Of a stretch of DNA of 64,000 nucleotides, positions 30,658-39,235 are shown one piece after another. Below the pieces are notes generated by a model that was not told the origin of the DNA, ran no database searches, and saw only the letters and a list, made by a program, of their open reading frames with translations. This DNA is from Thermohahella caldifontis. Lineage in GTDB: Bacteria > Pseudomonadota > Gammaproteobacteria > Pseudomonadales > Oleiphilaceae. The translations under genes and the position numbers were made by a program. Where the stretch lies: the NCBI RefSeq assembly GCF_041153465.1, contig NZ_CP154858.1, forward strand, positions 2,914,001 to 2,978,000, written 5' to 3'. Each line of letters opens with the position of its first letter. Positions within the stretch are counted from its first letter, which is position 1.

Positions 30658-30691
30658 GCAGAGGAGCAGAGGAGCAGAGGAGCAGAGGAGC
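30658..30691. repeat. 8-bp tandem repeat in the uvrA-MFS divergent spacer
   Basis: Four perfect copies of GCAGAGGA (30658-30689) plus GC lie between the divergent promoters of uvrA and the MFS gene. Simple repeats of this length can change copy number by slippage. The rest of the 230-base spacer holds the two candidate promoters. Confidence 0.85.
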
Positions 30692-30774
30692 GTGGCGATC
30701 CGTTACGGGGCCTGTTCCTGTAATGAGGGGTCTGTCCGGGCTGGCGGGAATCGGGGAAAAAACGGACGTATTTC

Positions 30775-30783
30775 TGCTAGAAT
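30775..30783 (+). promoter_or_regulatory. Candidate extended -10 promoter for the MFS gene
   Basis: TG at 30775-30776 followed by one base and TAGAAT (30778-30783) forms an extended -10 element 31 bases before the MFS ATG. No good -35 is visible, which is tolerated with an extended -10. Confidence 0.45.
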
Positions 30784-30813
30784 ACGCGCTTTCCGGAGAG
30801 GAGGGCCTGTTGA

Positions 30814-32184
30814 ATGAGTCCTGTTGAACGTCGGTCTGTCGGGGTGATTGCCAGCCTGTATGCCATGCGCATGATCGGGCTGTTCATGGTGCTTCCTGTT
30901 TTCATGGTGCTGGGGAAGGATCTGGAGGGCGCAACACCGGCGTTGCTGGGGATGGCGATTGGTGCCTACGGGTTGACCCAGGCCCTGCTGCAGATTCCCT
31001 TTGGCATGCTGTCTGACCGGTTCGGGCGCAAGCCGGTTATCGTCACCGGATTACTGATCTTTGCTGCGGGCAGTCTTGTGGCTGCCGTCTCCGATTCGAT
31101 CTATGGCGTGATTGCCGGGCGTTTTCTGCAAGGGGCTGGTGCGATAGCCAGCGCTCTGATGGCCCTGTTGTCGGATGTGACACGTGAAGAAGCCAGAACG
31201 CGCGCCATGGCCGTCGTCGGGATGTCCATCGGGCTGTCGTTCATTGTGGCGCTGCTGATCGGGCCGATTATTGCTCAGTGGGTAGGGTTATCGGGCCTGT
31301 TCGCGCTGACTGCCGTGATGGCTCTGCTGGGGATGGTTTTGCTGGCCGCGGTGCCTACGCCGCGCGTTCAGACGCATCACCTGGATACTTCCGTGGATGC
31401 CTCGCGCTTTTCGGATGTTCTGCGTCACCCGGATCTGCTGCGGCTGGACTGGGGCATTTTCTCATTGCATCTGATGCTGACCGGGTTGTTCGTCATGTTG
31501 CCTCGTTTGCTGGCGGAAGTTCACCAGTTGCCGGTCAGCCGGCACGGCTGGTTGTACATCGGGGTGATGGGGGCGGGCTTTGTGGCCATGGTGCCGTTCA
31601 TCATTATCGGAGAAAAGCGCCGGAAACTGCGTGAGGTATTTATTGGTGCCGTTGCCTTGCTGGTTGCCAGCCTGGCCGTGCTGGATGGGGTGCGCAACCA
31701 TTTCTGGGGTGTTGTGGCAGCGCTGTTCCTGTTCTTCATGGCGTTCAACCTCCTGGAAGCTTCCCTGCCTTCCCTGGTGAGCAAGATTGCGCCGGCGGGG
31801 CTGCGCGGGTCGGCCATGGGGGTGTACGCCAGCAGCCAGTTCTTCGGCGCGTTTCTGGGCGGTGCTGTGGGGGGCTGGTTGTACGGCCACTTCCAGTATG
31901 AGGGTGTGTTGGGTTTCGTCATCGGTGTGGGGGTGCTGTGGCTGCTGGTGGCGTCGTTCATGAATCCGCCACCCTACGCCACCAGCATGACTCTGCATCT
32001 GTCAGAGGCGGCGCTGGCGGATCCGGCAGGTACGTTGAATCGCCTCAGATCCCTGGACGGGTTGGAGGATGTGGTCATTCTGGAAGAGGAAGGGCTTGCA
32101 TATCTGAAGGTGGATGAGGCAAAGTTGGATCTGTCCGTCCTGACGCAAGGCCCATGGGCCCGGAATGATGAATCGAAGGTTTAG
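30814..32184 (+). CDS. YajR-like major facilitator transporter
   Basis: This 456-residue inner-membrane protein has about 12 hydrophobic segments (roughly residues 8-388). The MFS loop 2-3 signature GMLSDRFGRKPVIVTG is near residue 65. After the last segment a soluble tail of about 65 residues (MTLHLSEAA...YLKVDEAKLD) resembles the ferredoxin-like YAM domain of E. coli YajR, which has the same length. Substrate is unknown; drug efflux is the usual guess. ATG 30814 is preceded by GGAGAGGAGG. Its stop lies 11 bases before the ssb ATG, so the two are probably co-transcribed. Confidence 0.85.
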   Translation: MSPVERRSVGVIASLYAMRMIGLFMVLPVFMVLGKDLEGATPALLGMAIGAYGLTQALLQIPFGMLSDRFGRKPVIVTGLLIFAAGSLVAAVSDSIYGVIAGRFLQGAGAIASALMALLSDVTREEARTRAMAVVGMSIGLSFIVALLIGPIIAQWVGLSGLFALTAVMALLGMVLLAAVPTPRVQTHHLDTSVDASRFSDVLRHPDLLRLDWGIFSLHLMLTGLFVMLPRLLAEVHQLPVSRHGWLYIGVMGAGFVAMVPFIIIGEKRRKLREVFIGAVALLVASLAVLDGVRNHFWGVVAALFLFFMAFNLLEASLPSLVSKIAPAGLRGSAMGVYASSQFFGAFLGGAVGGWLYGHFQYEGVLGFVIGVGVLWLLVASFMNPPPYATSMTLHLSEAALADPAGTLNRLRSLDGLEDVVILEEEGLAYLKVDEAKLDLSVLTQGPWARNDESKV

Positions 32185-32195
32185 TGGAGAGTGAA

Positions 32196-32717
32196 ATGGC
32201 TAGAGGTTTGAACAAGGTAATGCTGATCGGCAATCTGGGAGCCGATCCGGAAGTCCGGTATACGCAGTCCGGGGCGGCAGTGGCCAATCTGCGTATTGCG
32301 ACGGATGAAAGCTATCGTGACCGCAATACGGGGCAGATGGTACCGAAGACGGAATGGCATCAGGTGGTCATTTTCGGCAAGCTGGCGGAAATTGCAGCCC
32401 AGTATCTGAAGAAAGGCTCCAAGGTTTATCTGGAAGGGAAGCTCCAGACCCGGCAGTGGCAGGATCAATCGGGCCAGAATCGTTACACGACCGAAGTGGT
32501 GGTGGATATCAACGGCAGCATGCTGATGCTGGATGGTCGTGGCGATGCCACCGCATCCGGCGGAGACTGGAACCAGCCGGCGGCCATGCCTCAGGGCGGG
32601 GCACCTCAGCCCGCCCCCGCGCCACAGGCTGCACCTCAGCCGGCTCCGGCACAGCAGGCACCGGCAGGTGGGTATGCTCCGCCCGCGGATGATTTTGACG
32701 ATGACATCCCATTCTAG
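32196..32717 (+). CDS. ssb: Single-stranded DNA-binding protein
   Basis: SSB (173 aa) coats single-stranded DNA in replication, repair and recombination. The OB fold occupies residues 1-110 (MARGLNKVMLIGNLGADPEV, TEWHQVVIFGKLAE, DQSGQNRYTTEVVVDI). A flexible Pro/Gln/Ala-rich linker follows, then the acidic tip DDFDDDIPF that recruits partner enzymes. ATG 32196 is used, with GGAGAG at 32186-32191; an in-frame GTG at 32184 overlaps the MFS stop and would add four residues. A strong terminator follows. Confidence 0.97.
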   Translation: MARGLNKVMLIGNLGADPEVRYTQSGAAVANLRIATDESYRDRNTGQMVPKTEWHQVVIFGKLAEIAAQYLKKGSKVYLEGKLQTRQWQDQSGQNRYTTEVVVDINGSMLMLDGRGDATASGGDWNQPAAMPQGGAPQPAPAPQAAPQPAPAQQAPAGGYAPPADDFDDDIPF

Positions 32718-33039
32718 GCAACGCTGATTTGCACGTGTGGATCAGGAAAGGCTGCGCATGACACACGGCTGAAGGCAGGTTTTATGCGGCATCCAGCTGA
32801 GTGAGTCGTTCTTGAGAAGGAAATCCCGACGGTCATTGGGTCGTCGGGATTTTTTTGCAGGCTGACGTGGCCGACCCGGATGGCTTTGGAGAGCGCTGTC
32901 CTTTCAAAAACCGGCGAGGATGACCTTTTCCCGGGCGAGTGATGCCAGATTGGCATGGGGTTCGTTTTTTTCACTCTTTTATTTTTCAACAACAGGTTAT
33001 TGAACTATTCTAAGGTAAACATTCACTTGGGCAGGCAGC
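32718..33039 (+). other. Intergenic region between ssb and the MSHA operon
   Basis: These 322 bases hold the ssb terminator (32821-32857). After it comes an AT-rich stretch (about 32965-33030) ahead of mshI that probably contains the pilus promoter; TATTCT at 33006-33011 is a possible -10 without a convincing -35. A small inverted repeat TGCCA/TGGCA lies at 32943-32955. No protein-coding signal is seen. Confidence 0.5.
32821..32857 (+). terminator. Terminator after ssb
   Basis: AAATCCCGACG (32821-32831) pairs with CGTCGGGATTT (32842-32852) over a ten-base loop and continues into seven T in all. It is a classic intrinsic terminator 104 bases after ssb. Confidence 0.9.
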
Positions 33040-33957
33040 ATGTGGTTCAGGCGCAGGCTTACGTATGAGCGGTATGTGGCTATCGAGTCCATGCCGGATG
33101 GTATTGTGTTGGTCGTACAGTCCGGTCTGGACGCGCCACGTTTCGAGCATGTCAGCATTTCGCGGTGTGAGCTGGGTCAGCAGGCCGAGGTGCTGGCGGG
33201 CATGGTGCGCGAGCTGGGACTGAAAGGTTTGCCCTGTTCGGTGGTCTTGAATACCGAGCAGTATTCGGTGCAGTCGCTGGAGCGGCCCAATGTGGAGCCG
33301 GAGGAAATGTCGCAGGCGGTGCGCTGGAAAATCCGGGAGTATGTGGAAGGCGATCTGTCACAGTGGGTGGTGGACTGGTACGACGTGCCGGAAGACGGGA
33401 CACGTGGCCGGGCGCGGCAGGTTGTGGCGGTCATGGCGCGTCGTTCTGCGGTTGAGCGGATTATCGGTATTGTGCGCGAGTCAGGTCTGATTCTGGACAC
33501 GATTGATATTGCCACCATGGCGCTGCGCAATCTGCTTGCGGTTCAGCCGGAAACCCATCCGGGGCTCGCGCGTGCGGTGCTCTGGGTCAGGGACAACGAA
33601 GCGCTGATTGATTTTACCAAGGACAATGCGGTGTACCTGTCCCGTCGCGTCGAAGTGGATCTGAACGCGCTGGCCGATCCCGATCAGCGGGACTGGGTGG
33701 GGCAGAATCTCGCCCTGGAGGTTCAGCGTTCCATGGATTACTTCGACAGCCAGATGCGTCAGGCCCCCCCGCGGGCCCTGCATGTGCTGGCAAACAGTCA
33801 GGTGGATGTGCTGCGCAGCCAGCTCAATGAAGGACTGGGGCTGGATGTGGTGCTGCTGGACGTGCCGGGGGTTGAGCTTGAGCTGGCGGGCGAAGTGGCC
33901 CTGGCAGCGGGTGCGGCCCTGCGGCACCTGAGGTTGTTGGAGGAAGCGGCCGCATGA
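33040..33957 (+). CDS. mshI: MSHA pilus biogenesis protein MshI (PilM-like)
   Basis: This 305-residue protein is the cytoplasmic PilM-like member of the pilus inner-membrane platform. It has no signal peptide. The block EEMSQAVRWKIREYVEGD and the paired domain with RVEVDLNALADPDQRDWVGQ are typical of MshI. It opens the locus and its stop overlaps the next gene by four bases (ATGA). Expected to bind the PilN-like partner encoded next. Assignment rests on gene order and on the family's weak but recognisable pattern. Confidence 0.85.
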   Translation: MWFRRRLTYERYVAIESMPDGIVLVVQSGLDAPRFEHVSISRCELGQQAEVLAGMVRELGLKGLPCSVVLNTEQYSVQSLERPNVEPEEMSQAVRWKIREYVEGDLSQWVVDWYDVPEDGTRGRARQVVAVMARRSAVERIIGIVRESGLILDTIDIATMALRNLLAVQPETHPGLARAVLWVRDNEALIDFTKDNAVYLSRRVEVDLNALADPDQRDWVGQNLALEVQRSMDYFDSQMRQAPPRALHVLANSQVDVLRSQLNEGLGLDVVLLDVPGVELELAGEVALAAGAALRHLRLLEEAAA

Positions 33958-34574
33958 AGCAGCAGGTCAATCTCTATGTTGAAGAGCTCAGGCCCAGGCG
34001 GGTTCCGCTGCCCTTTGTCTGGATTGCGGTGTTGTGGGGTGTGGTATTGCTGGGCCTGTTGGGCTTCGGTGTGTGGCTGGAAATGGAAGGCCGCGAGGCA
34101 GCCCGCCAGCTTGAGCGGCTGACACAGACCCGGGAGAATTTCGCACGTCAGGTGGCGGAGGCGGAGGCCCGGCTGAAAGCACGGCATGTTTCGCCGGATC
34201 TGCTGGCGGAGCAGGATGCGCTCAGACAGGAGTTGCTTCGCGCACGGGCCTTCAATTCACAGGTTGCCGGTCGCCTCACGCGCTCTGTCAGCCGCTCGCC
34301 TTCTGCCGTGATGACCAGTCTGGCCCGGCAGGTGGACACGTCCTGGCTGTGGCTGACGGCCTTCCGGATGGATCGTTCGGGTCAGCTTGTTCTGGAAGGC
34401 CGGACCCTGTCGCCCAAACGGTTGCCGGAATGGTTGGTTGCCCTGGGCAGGGAGGGGGCATTGAAAGGGGCAACGTTCTCGTTCCTGGAAGCCCGGAAGG
34501 CGCAGGATGAAGCGGCTTCAGCCTTCCGCATTGCGGCCCGGCCGCCTGAAGCTGACGTGAGGGCAGAACCGTGA
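33954..34574 (+). CDS. PilN-like MSHA assembly protein (MshI2-type)
   Basis: This 206-residue protein has a short cytoplasmic start (MKQQVNLYVEELRP), one membrane helix at about 22-44, a coiled-coil stretch at about 50-100, and a periplasmic domain with LARQVDTSWLWLTAFRMDRS. That is the PilN layout, whose N-terminal peptide docks in PilM. It overlaps mshI and mshJ by four bases on each side. Some MSHA loci call this gene mshI2. Confidence 0.8.
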   Translation: MKQQVNLYVEELRPRRVPLPFVWIAVLWGVVLLGLLGFGVWLEMEGREAARQLERLTQTRENFARQVAEAEARLKARHVSPDLLAEQDALRQELLRARAFNSQVAGRLTRSVSRSPSAVMTSLARQVDTSWLWLTAFRMDRSGQLVLEGRTLSPKRLPEWLVALGREGALKGATFSFLEARKAQDEAASAFRIAARPPEADVRAEP

Positions 34575-35248
34575 CAGAGACGCAGAAAAAGGGTATCGGA
34601 GCATACTGGCAACTGCTCAATGACAAGGTGAACGACCTGACGCTGAGAGAGCGGGTCATTCTTCTGTTAACGGGAATCGTGCTCTTGAGCATGATTCTGA
34701 TTCAGGTCTGGCTGGCTCCGGTCTGGGGAAAGATCAGCGAGGCACGCAAGCAGATGGCCGATATCCGCACGGAGCAGGTCAATCTGGCGGCGCAGCTTGA
34801 ATCGCTGCAGAAGCAGCTTGCCGTGCATCCGGATGATACGGTGAAACAGCAGATTGCGGCGCTCAGGTCCCAGCTGGAAGGCGAAAAGAGACGGCTGCAG
34901 GAAACGCTGGCGGGCGTGGTCAGCCCTTCGGAAATGGTCCGCATTCTGCACAATGTTCTGGGTTCGGCAAAAGGCCTGACACTGGTCTCCATGGAGAAGC
35001 TGCCGGTGCGTCCCATTCATTTGTCGGGAGAGGACAAGGATGAGGCGGCTGTATTGTACGAACACGATGTGAAGCTGGTGCTGCAGGGCGGTTATTTTGA
35101 CACCCTGGCGTACATTTCCGCCCTGGAGGCGCGGGCGGCCACGCTGACCCTGAGCCTGCTGGACTACCGGGTGGAGACTTATCCCCGGGCTGAAATCACG
35201 CTGCAGGTTTCCACACTCAGTCTGGATCCGGAGTGGCTGGCCTTATGA
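34571..35248 (+). CDS. mshJ: MSHA biogenesis protein MshJ (PilO-like)
   Basis: MshJ (225 aa) is the PilO-like bitopic protein of the alignment complex. One membrane helix (about 27-47, VILLLTGIVLLSMILIQVWL) is followed by a long coiled coil (50-110) and a periplasmic domain. The start is GTG 34571, overlapping the previous stop as GTGA. It overlaps mshK by four bases. Partner of the PilN-like protein by family. Confidence 0.82.
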   Translation: MTETQKKGIGAYWQLLNDKVNDLTLRERVILLLTGIVLLSMILIQVWLAPVWGKISEARKQMADIRTEQVNLAAQLESLQKQLAVHPDDTVKQQIAALRSQLEGEKRRLQETLAGVVSPSEMVRILHNVLGSAKGLTLVSMEKLPVRPIHLSGEDKDEAAVLYEHDVKLVLQGGYFDTLAYISALEARAATLTLSLLDYRVETYPRAEITLQVSTLSLDPEWLAL

Positions 35249-35571
35249 GACGCTGGATTGTGTTCGTGGTGATGTGGATGGGAATCGCCGGAGCTGGCGC
35301 GGCAGAGTCTGATCTCGGGGATCCCACCCGGCCTGCCGGATGGATGGCGGCGAAAACCCAGCCTGTACGGCTGCCGCATCTTGCGGTCCGGAGTGTGGTG
35401 TATTCGGGAGCCAGCCGCTTTGCGGTGATCAATGGCAAGGTGGTGCGTGAAGGACAAAGTGTTTCCGGTGCCCGCGTGCTGAGCATCCGGCCCGGCAAGG
35501 TCAAACTGAATTACAAGGGGCATACGTTCTGGCGTCAGGTGGCGTCGGTGAATGATGTCAAGAAACGGTGA
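35245..35571 (+). CDS. mshK: MSHA biogenesis protein MshK
   Basis: MshK (108 aa) is a small periplasmic protein with a signal peptide (about residues 1-19, ending AGAGAAE). The DPTRPAGW segment and a compact beta domain with INGKVVREGQSV and VKLNYKGHTFWRQ resemble PilP/GspC-type adaptors that link inner platform to secretin. ATG 35245 overlaps mshJ. It precedes the secretin gene directly. Confidence 0.8.
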   Translation: MRRWIVFVVMWMGIAGAGAAESDLGDPTRPAGWMAAKTQPVRLPHLAVRSVVYSGASRFAVINGKVVREGQSVSGARVLSIRPGKVKLNYKGHTFWRQVASVNDVKKR

Positions 35572-35578
35572 AGCGTTT

Positions 35579-37250
35579 ATGAAGCATTGGATTCGTTCAG
35601 GTGTGTTGTCTGTGGGTGTGCTGATGCTGGCCGGTTGTGCCACGACGGCCGACCGGGGGCTGGAGCGGCCCAGACTGGATGACAGGACGGCTCAATCCAT
35701 ATCCACCTCTCTGGATGAAGCGGTCAGCAGCCAGGTGACCCGCACCGGCAAGCCTGTTGCGCCACCGGCACCGGTCATGGATGCGCTGCTGCCTGAACCG
35801 ACCCCGGCAGGCGGCGCCACCGAGCCTCGTTTCGAGCTGGATGTGGAGGGCATGCCGGCACGGGATTTCTTTCTGGGGCTGGTCAAGGGGACACCCTATA
35901 ACATGATCGTCCACCCCGAGGTGAGCGGCGAGATTTCGCTTCATCTGAAGGATGTGACGGTGCCTGAGGTCATGGCCGCGGTGCGTGACCTGTACGGGTA
36001 TGACTTCCGGCGTCAGGGCAATCTGTTCAAGGTGTTGCCGTCGGGCATGCGCACCGAGATCTACCCGATCAACTACCTGAATGTGACCCGGGAGGGCAGT
36101 GCGGCCATCCAGGTGTCTGCGGGCCAGGTGAGCAGTGCGTCAAACAATGGCAGCAGTTCTGCCGCTGACAGTTCTGCGACGGGCAGTGGTTCGTCCGGCC
36201 TCATCGGTTCCCAGATCACCACGCGCACCACGTCGGATTTCTGGGGGCAACTGGCGGACACGCTGAAACTGCTGGTGGCAGATGAGGAGAAGGCTCAGGT
36301 GGTGACGAATCCCACGGCGGGTATTGTCATCGTGCGTGCGTCGTCCGCCGCCCAGAAGGCAGTGCGGGATTATCTGGAGCGGGCCGAGCTGATCATGCAG
36401 CGGCAGGTCATTCTGGAAGCCAAGATTCTGGAGGTCATCCTCAATGACGGATTCCAGCAGGGCATCAACTGGAGCTATTTTGCAGATTACACCACTCAGC
36501 TGGATGATGCCGGACTGCCGGTGAAATCTCTCAATCTGTCACAGACGTCGGAGCCCCTGAGCAATCTCAACCTGCAGGGCATCTTCAGCGCGACCCTGCG
36601 CATTCATGATTTCAACGCACTGATTCAGTTGCTGGGAACCCAGGGCACCGTGCAGGTACTGTCCAGTCCCCGCATCGCCACGGTGAACAATCAGAAGGCG
36701 GTGATCAAGGTGGGCAGTGATGAGTTCTACGTGACGGACATTGATCTCAACTCGGACAGCACGTCCTCCTCATCCAGTTCGTCCACCAATACGGACATTA
36801 CCCTGACGCCCTTCTTCTCCGGGATCTCGCTGGATGTGACGCCGCAGATCAGCGAGGACGGGCGGATTACCCTACACGTGCATCCGTCGGTCAGCGAGGT
36901 CAAGGATCAGGAAAAGGTCGTTTCGCTCGGAGACCGGGATTCTGACGTTGCCCCTGGCCCAGAGCTCCATCCGGGAAACCGACAGCATCATCAGTGCTGA
37001 GAACGGTCAGGTGGTGGTGATTGGTGGCCTGATTCGTGACACGACCGAAGATACCCGTGCGAAGGTGCCGGTACTGGGCGACATGCCGCTGGTGGGCGAG
37101 TTCTTCCGGCAGACACGCAAGTCGAGCCAGAAGAGCGAGCTGGTGATCCTGCTGCGGCCGGTTCTGGCTTCACCGGGGAATGTGCGCTCCGATATCGCCG
37201 GATCACGGCAGCGTGTCGAGGGTCTGCGCAGTGTGCTGACCGGAGAATGA
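35579..37250 (+). CDS. mshL: MSHA secretin MshL (frame broken once in this sequence)
   Basis: MshL is the outer-membrane secretin through which the pilus passes; the corrected product would be about 556 aa. ATG 35579 starts a lipoprotein signal (LMLAGC, Cys20). A Ser-rich insert (about 190-215), a second one (about 395-408) and secretin blocks such as LILEAKILEVILND-like and VQVLSSPRIATVNNQKAVIK follow. The frame changes between about 36926 and 36945. The downstream frame supplies LTLPLAQSSIRETDSIISAE and VVVIGGLIRD, the end of the secretin domain. One extra base appears to be present. It is not a homopolymer, so a true mutation cannot be excluded. Confidence 0.85.
36926..36945 (+). other. 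Frame break inside mshL
   Basis: Upstream the frame reads EKVVSLGDRD then goes off; downstream LTLPLAQSSIRE is in the +1 frame. Removing one base (for example at 36931, giving VVSLGTGILTLPLA, or at 36940-36941, giving VVSLGDRDLTLPLA) restores the secretin. No long homopolymer is present. Confidence 0.7.
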
Positions 37251-37253
37251 GGC

Positions 37254-38093
37254 ATGTATGAGGCGCATTTCGGGTTCCGGGAGCTGCCCTTTACCCTGAC
37301 GCCCAACACCCATTTCTTTCTCAATGCGGCCAGCCATCAGCGGGCCTTTGATACGGTGCGGGTGGCGCTGGAATCCCTGGAAGGCTTCATCAAGGTGGTG
37401 GGTGAAGTGGGCACGGGCAAGACGCTCCTCTGCCGCGCCCTGCTGGGCGCCCTCAAGGATCCCTTCTATACGGCCTATGTGCCCAACCCCTGCCTGGAGC
37501 CGCTGGATCTCTACTGTACGCTGGCGCGGGAACTGGGGCTGGACGTGGAAGACCTGACCCGGGCGCACAGCGTGCTGGACCGCATTCAGCAACGTCTGAT
37601 CGAACTGGCGGCCGAAGGTCGGCAGGTGGTGCTTTTCGTGGATGAGGCCCAGGCCTTGCCGGAATCCACCATGGAGGCGGTACGCCTGCTCACGAACCTG
37701 GAAACCGAAAGCCGCAAGCTCCTGCAGGTGGTGCTGTTTGGCCAGCCGGAGCTGGATGTCCTGCTGAATCAGCCGCATCTGCGGCAGCTCAAGCAGCGCA
37801 TCACCTTTCAGGAGCGACTGCAGCCCCTGACGCCGGACGAGGTGGCCCAGTATATCCGGCACCGTGTGGGGGCCGCCGGCTATAACGGGCCGGAGCTGTT
37901 TGACCGGCGCGCCCTCCGGGCGGTGGCGGTGAGTTCACGGGGGATCCCCAGACTGGTCAACATTCTCTGTCACAAATCCTTGTTGGCGGCATACGGGGAT
38001 GGTGCCCGCTCGGTGGGCCGCTCTCATGTCAAGCGGGCTGTGGCCGATACGGAAAGTGCCTGGCCGCTGCCCTGGTATGCGGGAGTCTTTTGA
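37254..38093 (+). CDS. mshM: MSHA biogenesis ATPase MshM (ExeA-type AAA)
   Basis: MshM (279 aa) is an ExeA/GspA-like ATPase. Walker A GEVGTGKT is near residues 49-56 and Walker B VVLFVDEAQAL near 123-133. MYEAHFGFRELPFTLTPN is the typical ExeA start. The C-terminal helical lid with SRGIPRLVNILCHKSLLAAY follows. ExeA-type proteins help place the secretin in the cell wall. Its TGA shares one base with the mshN ATG. Confidence 0.88.
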   Translation: MYEAHFGFRELPFTLTPNTHFFLNAASHQRAFDTVRVALESLEGFIKVVGEVGTGKTLLCRALLGALKDPFYTAYVPNPCLEPLDLYCTLARELGLDVEDLTRAHSVLDRIQQRLIELAAEGRQVVLFVDEAQALPESTMEAVRLLTNLETESRKLLQVVLFGQPELDVLLNQPHLRQLKQRITFQERLQPLTPDEVAQYIRHRVGAAGYNGPELFDRRALRAVAVSSRGIPRLVNILCHKSLLAAYGDGARSVGRSHVKRAVADTESAWPLPWYAGVF

Positions 38094-39232
38094 TGAGCCT
38101 GCTCAATGATGTGCTGAAGGATCTGGATCAGCGTCAGTCGGGCCGGCAGTCGGTCCCGGCGGGATTGCGGTCTGCTGGTACAAAAGGGTCTTATCGTACC
38201 CGGTGGTTACCGGGTGTTGTGGCGCTGGTCTGTCTTGTTGGTGTGATCGCGGCGATTTGGTGGTGGGGACAGGATGAAGGGACCGCGGTGGCCCCTGTGG
38301 TTGGGGCTGTGCCGCAACCGTCTGCCGTACCCGCCATGCAGCAGGCGACACCCTCTGCAGAGGTTCAGGCACCGGCATCCGGTACCGTGCACGCGGACGT
38401 TGTGCAAGGGGGCGGCCCGTCGGAAGCCCCGTCCGATATGCGCCAGGCCTCAGCCCGGCAGATGGCGTCAGAAAACAAAACGGCGCCAGAAAACAAAACC
38501 ATGCCCGCCGAGCCCAAGGTTGCCGACTCGCCGCGCCAGGCGGCTAACCGGGTTGCAGCCGTGCCCGTTAAAGAAAAACGCTCCGTTACCCATGAAGCCG
38601 TCCCCCATGATGAGGCGGGCGGAAGCGCGGACACTCGCAGTCAGGCAGGTCAAGTCGCCGAGGAAGCAGTTGCAACCCCTTCCGGAACGGCCGGGAATTT
38701 GGCCGGTGGAGATGAGGATGTATCGCGCCCTGCGCCACGCATGACCAAGGCCGCTGCGCGTTCGCCGGAGCAGGAAGCCCTGGAGATTCTGACGCGTGCA
38801 CAACGTGTGGCGGATCCGGCCCAGAAACGCCGGATACTGGCTGCCGGACTGGCAAGGTTGCCTGAGCAGGTGGCGCTCAGAGAAGCGTTGGCGCGCAGCT
38901 GGATGAGCGAGCAGGCATTGGACAGAGCGCTGGCGGTCATTCAGGCGCATCCGAAACGACCTCTGCCGTCCCCGCTGCTGGGGCTGCAGGCCTGGATTCA
39001 GCAGCAGACCGGTCAGATTGCAGAGAGTGTGGCCAGTTATGCGGATCTGATTCGCCTGGAGCCGGAAAACCCCCGCTGGTGGGGTGGACTGGCGATCGGG
39101 CTGGAGCAACTGGGGCAGGCTGAACGGGCCCGTCAGGCCTGGTCAAAGGTGGTGGAATTGCCGGGAGCAGATACCCGGCTGCTGAACTGGGCACGACAGC
39201 GTCTTGCCGCGCTGCAGAGGGGAGCCTCCTGA
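38093..39232 (+). CDS. mshN: MSHA biogenesis protein MshN (TPR protein)
   Basis: MshN (379 aa) starts with MSLLNDVLKDLDQRQ, the hallmark of MshN/GspB-like proteins. A single membrane helix (about 41-60) is followed by a long low-complexity Pro/Ala/Glu-rich region (about 65-215) and a C-terminal TPR-like helical domain (about 225-375). ATG 38093 overlaps the mshM stop by one base. A TTG at 38090 would add one residue. Confidence 0.83.
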   Translation: MSLLNDVLKDLDQRQSGRQSVPAGLRSAGTKGSYRTRWLPGVVALVCLVGVIAAIWWWGQDEGTAVAPVVGAVPQPSAVPAMQQATPSAEVQAPASGTVHADVVQGGGPSEAPSDMRQASARQMASENKTAPENKTMPAEPKVADSPRQAANRVAAVPVKEKRSVTHEAVPHDEAGGSADTRSQAGQVAEEAVATPSGTAGNLAGGDEDVSRPAPRMTKAAARSPEQEALEILTRAQRVADPAQKRRILAAGLARLPEQVALREALARSWMSEQALDRALAVIQAHPKRPLPSPLLGLQAWIQQQTGQIAESVASYADLIRLEPENPRWWGGLAIGLEQLGQAERARQAWSKVVELPGADTRLLNWARQRLAALQRGAS

Positions 39233-39235
39233 AAG

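Noticed and set aside
30584..30813. LexA/SOS box for uvrA
   Set aside because: No CTGT-N8-ACAG match on either strand; CCTGTTCCTGT is the nearest and lacks the second half.
33040..33055. A c-di-GMP riboswitch before mshI
   Set aside because: The upstream AT-rich stretch has no GEMM-type conserved core.
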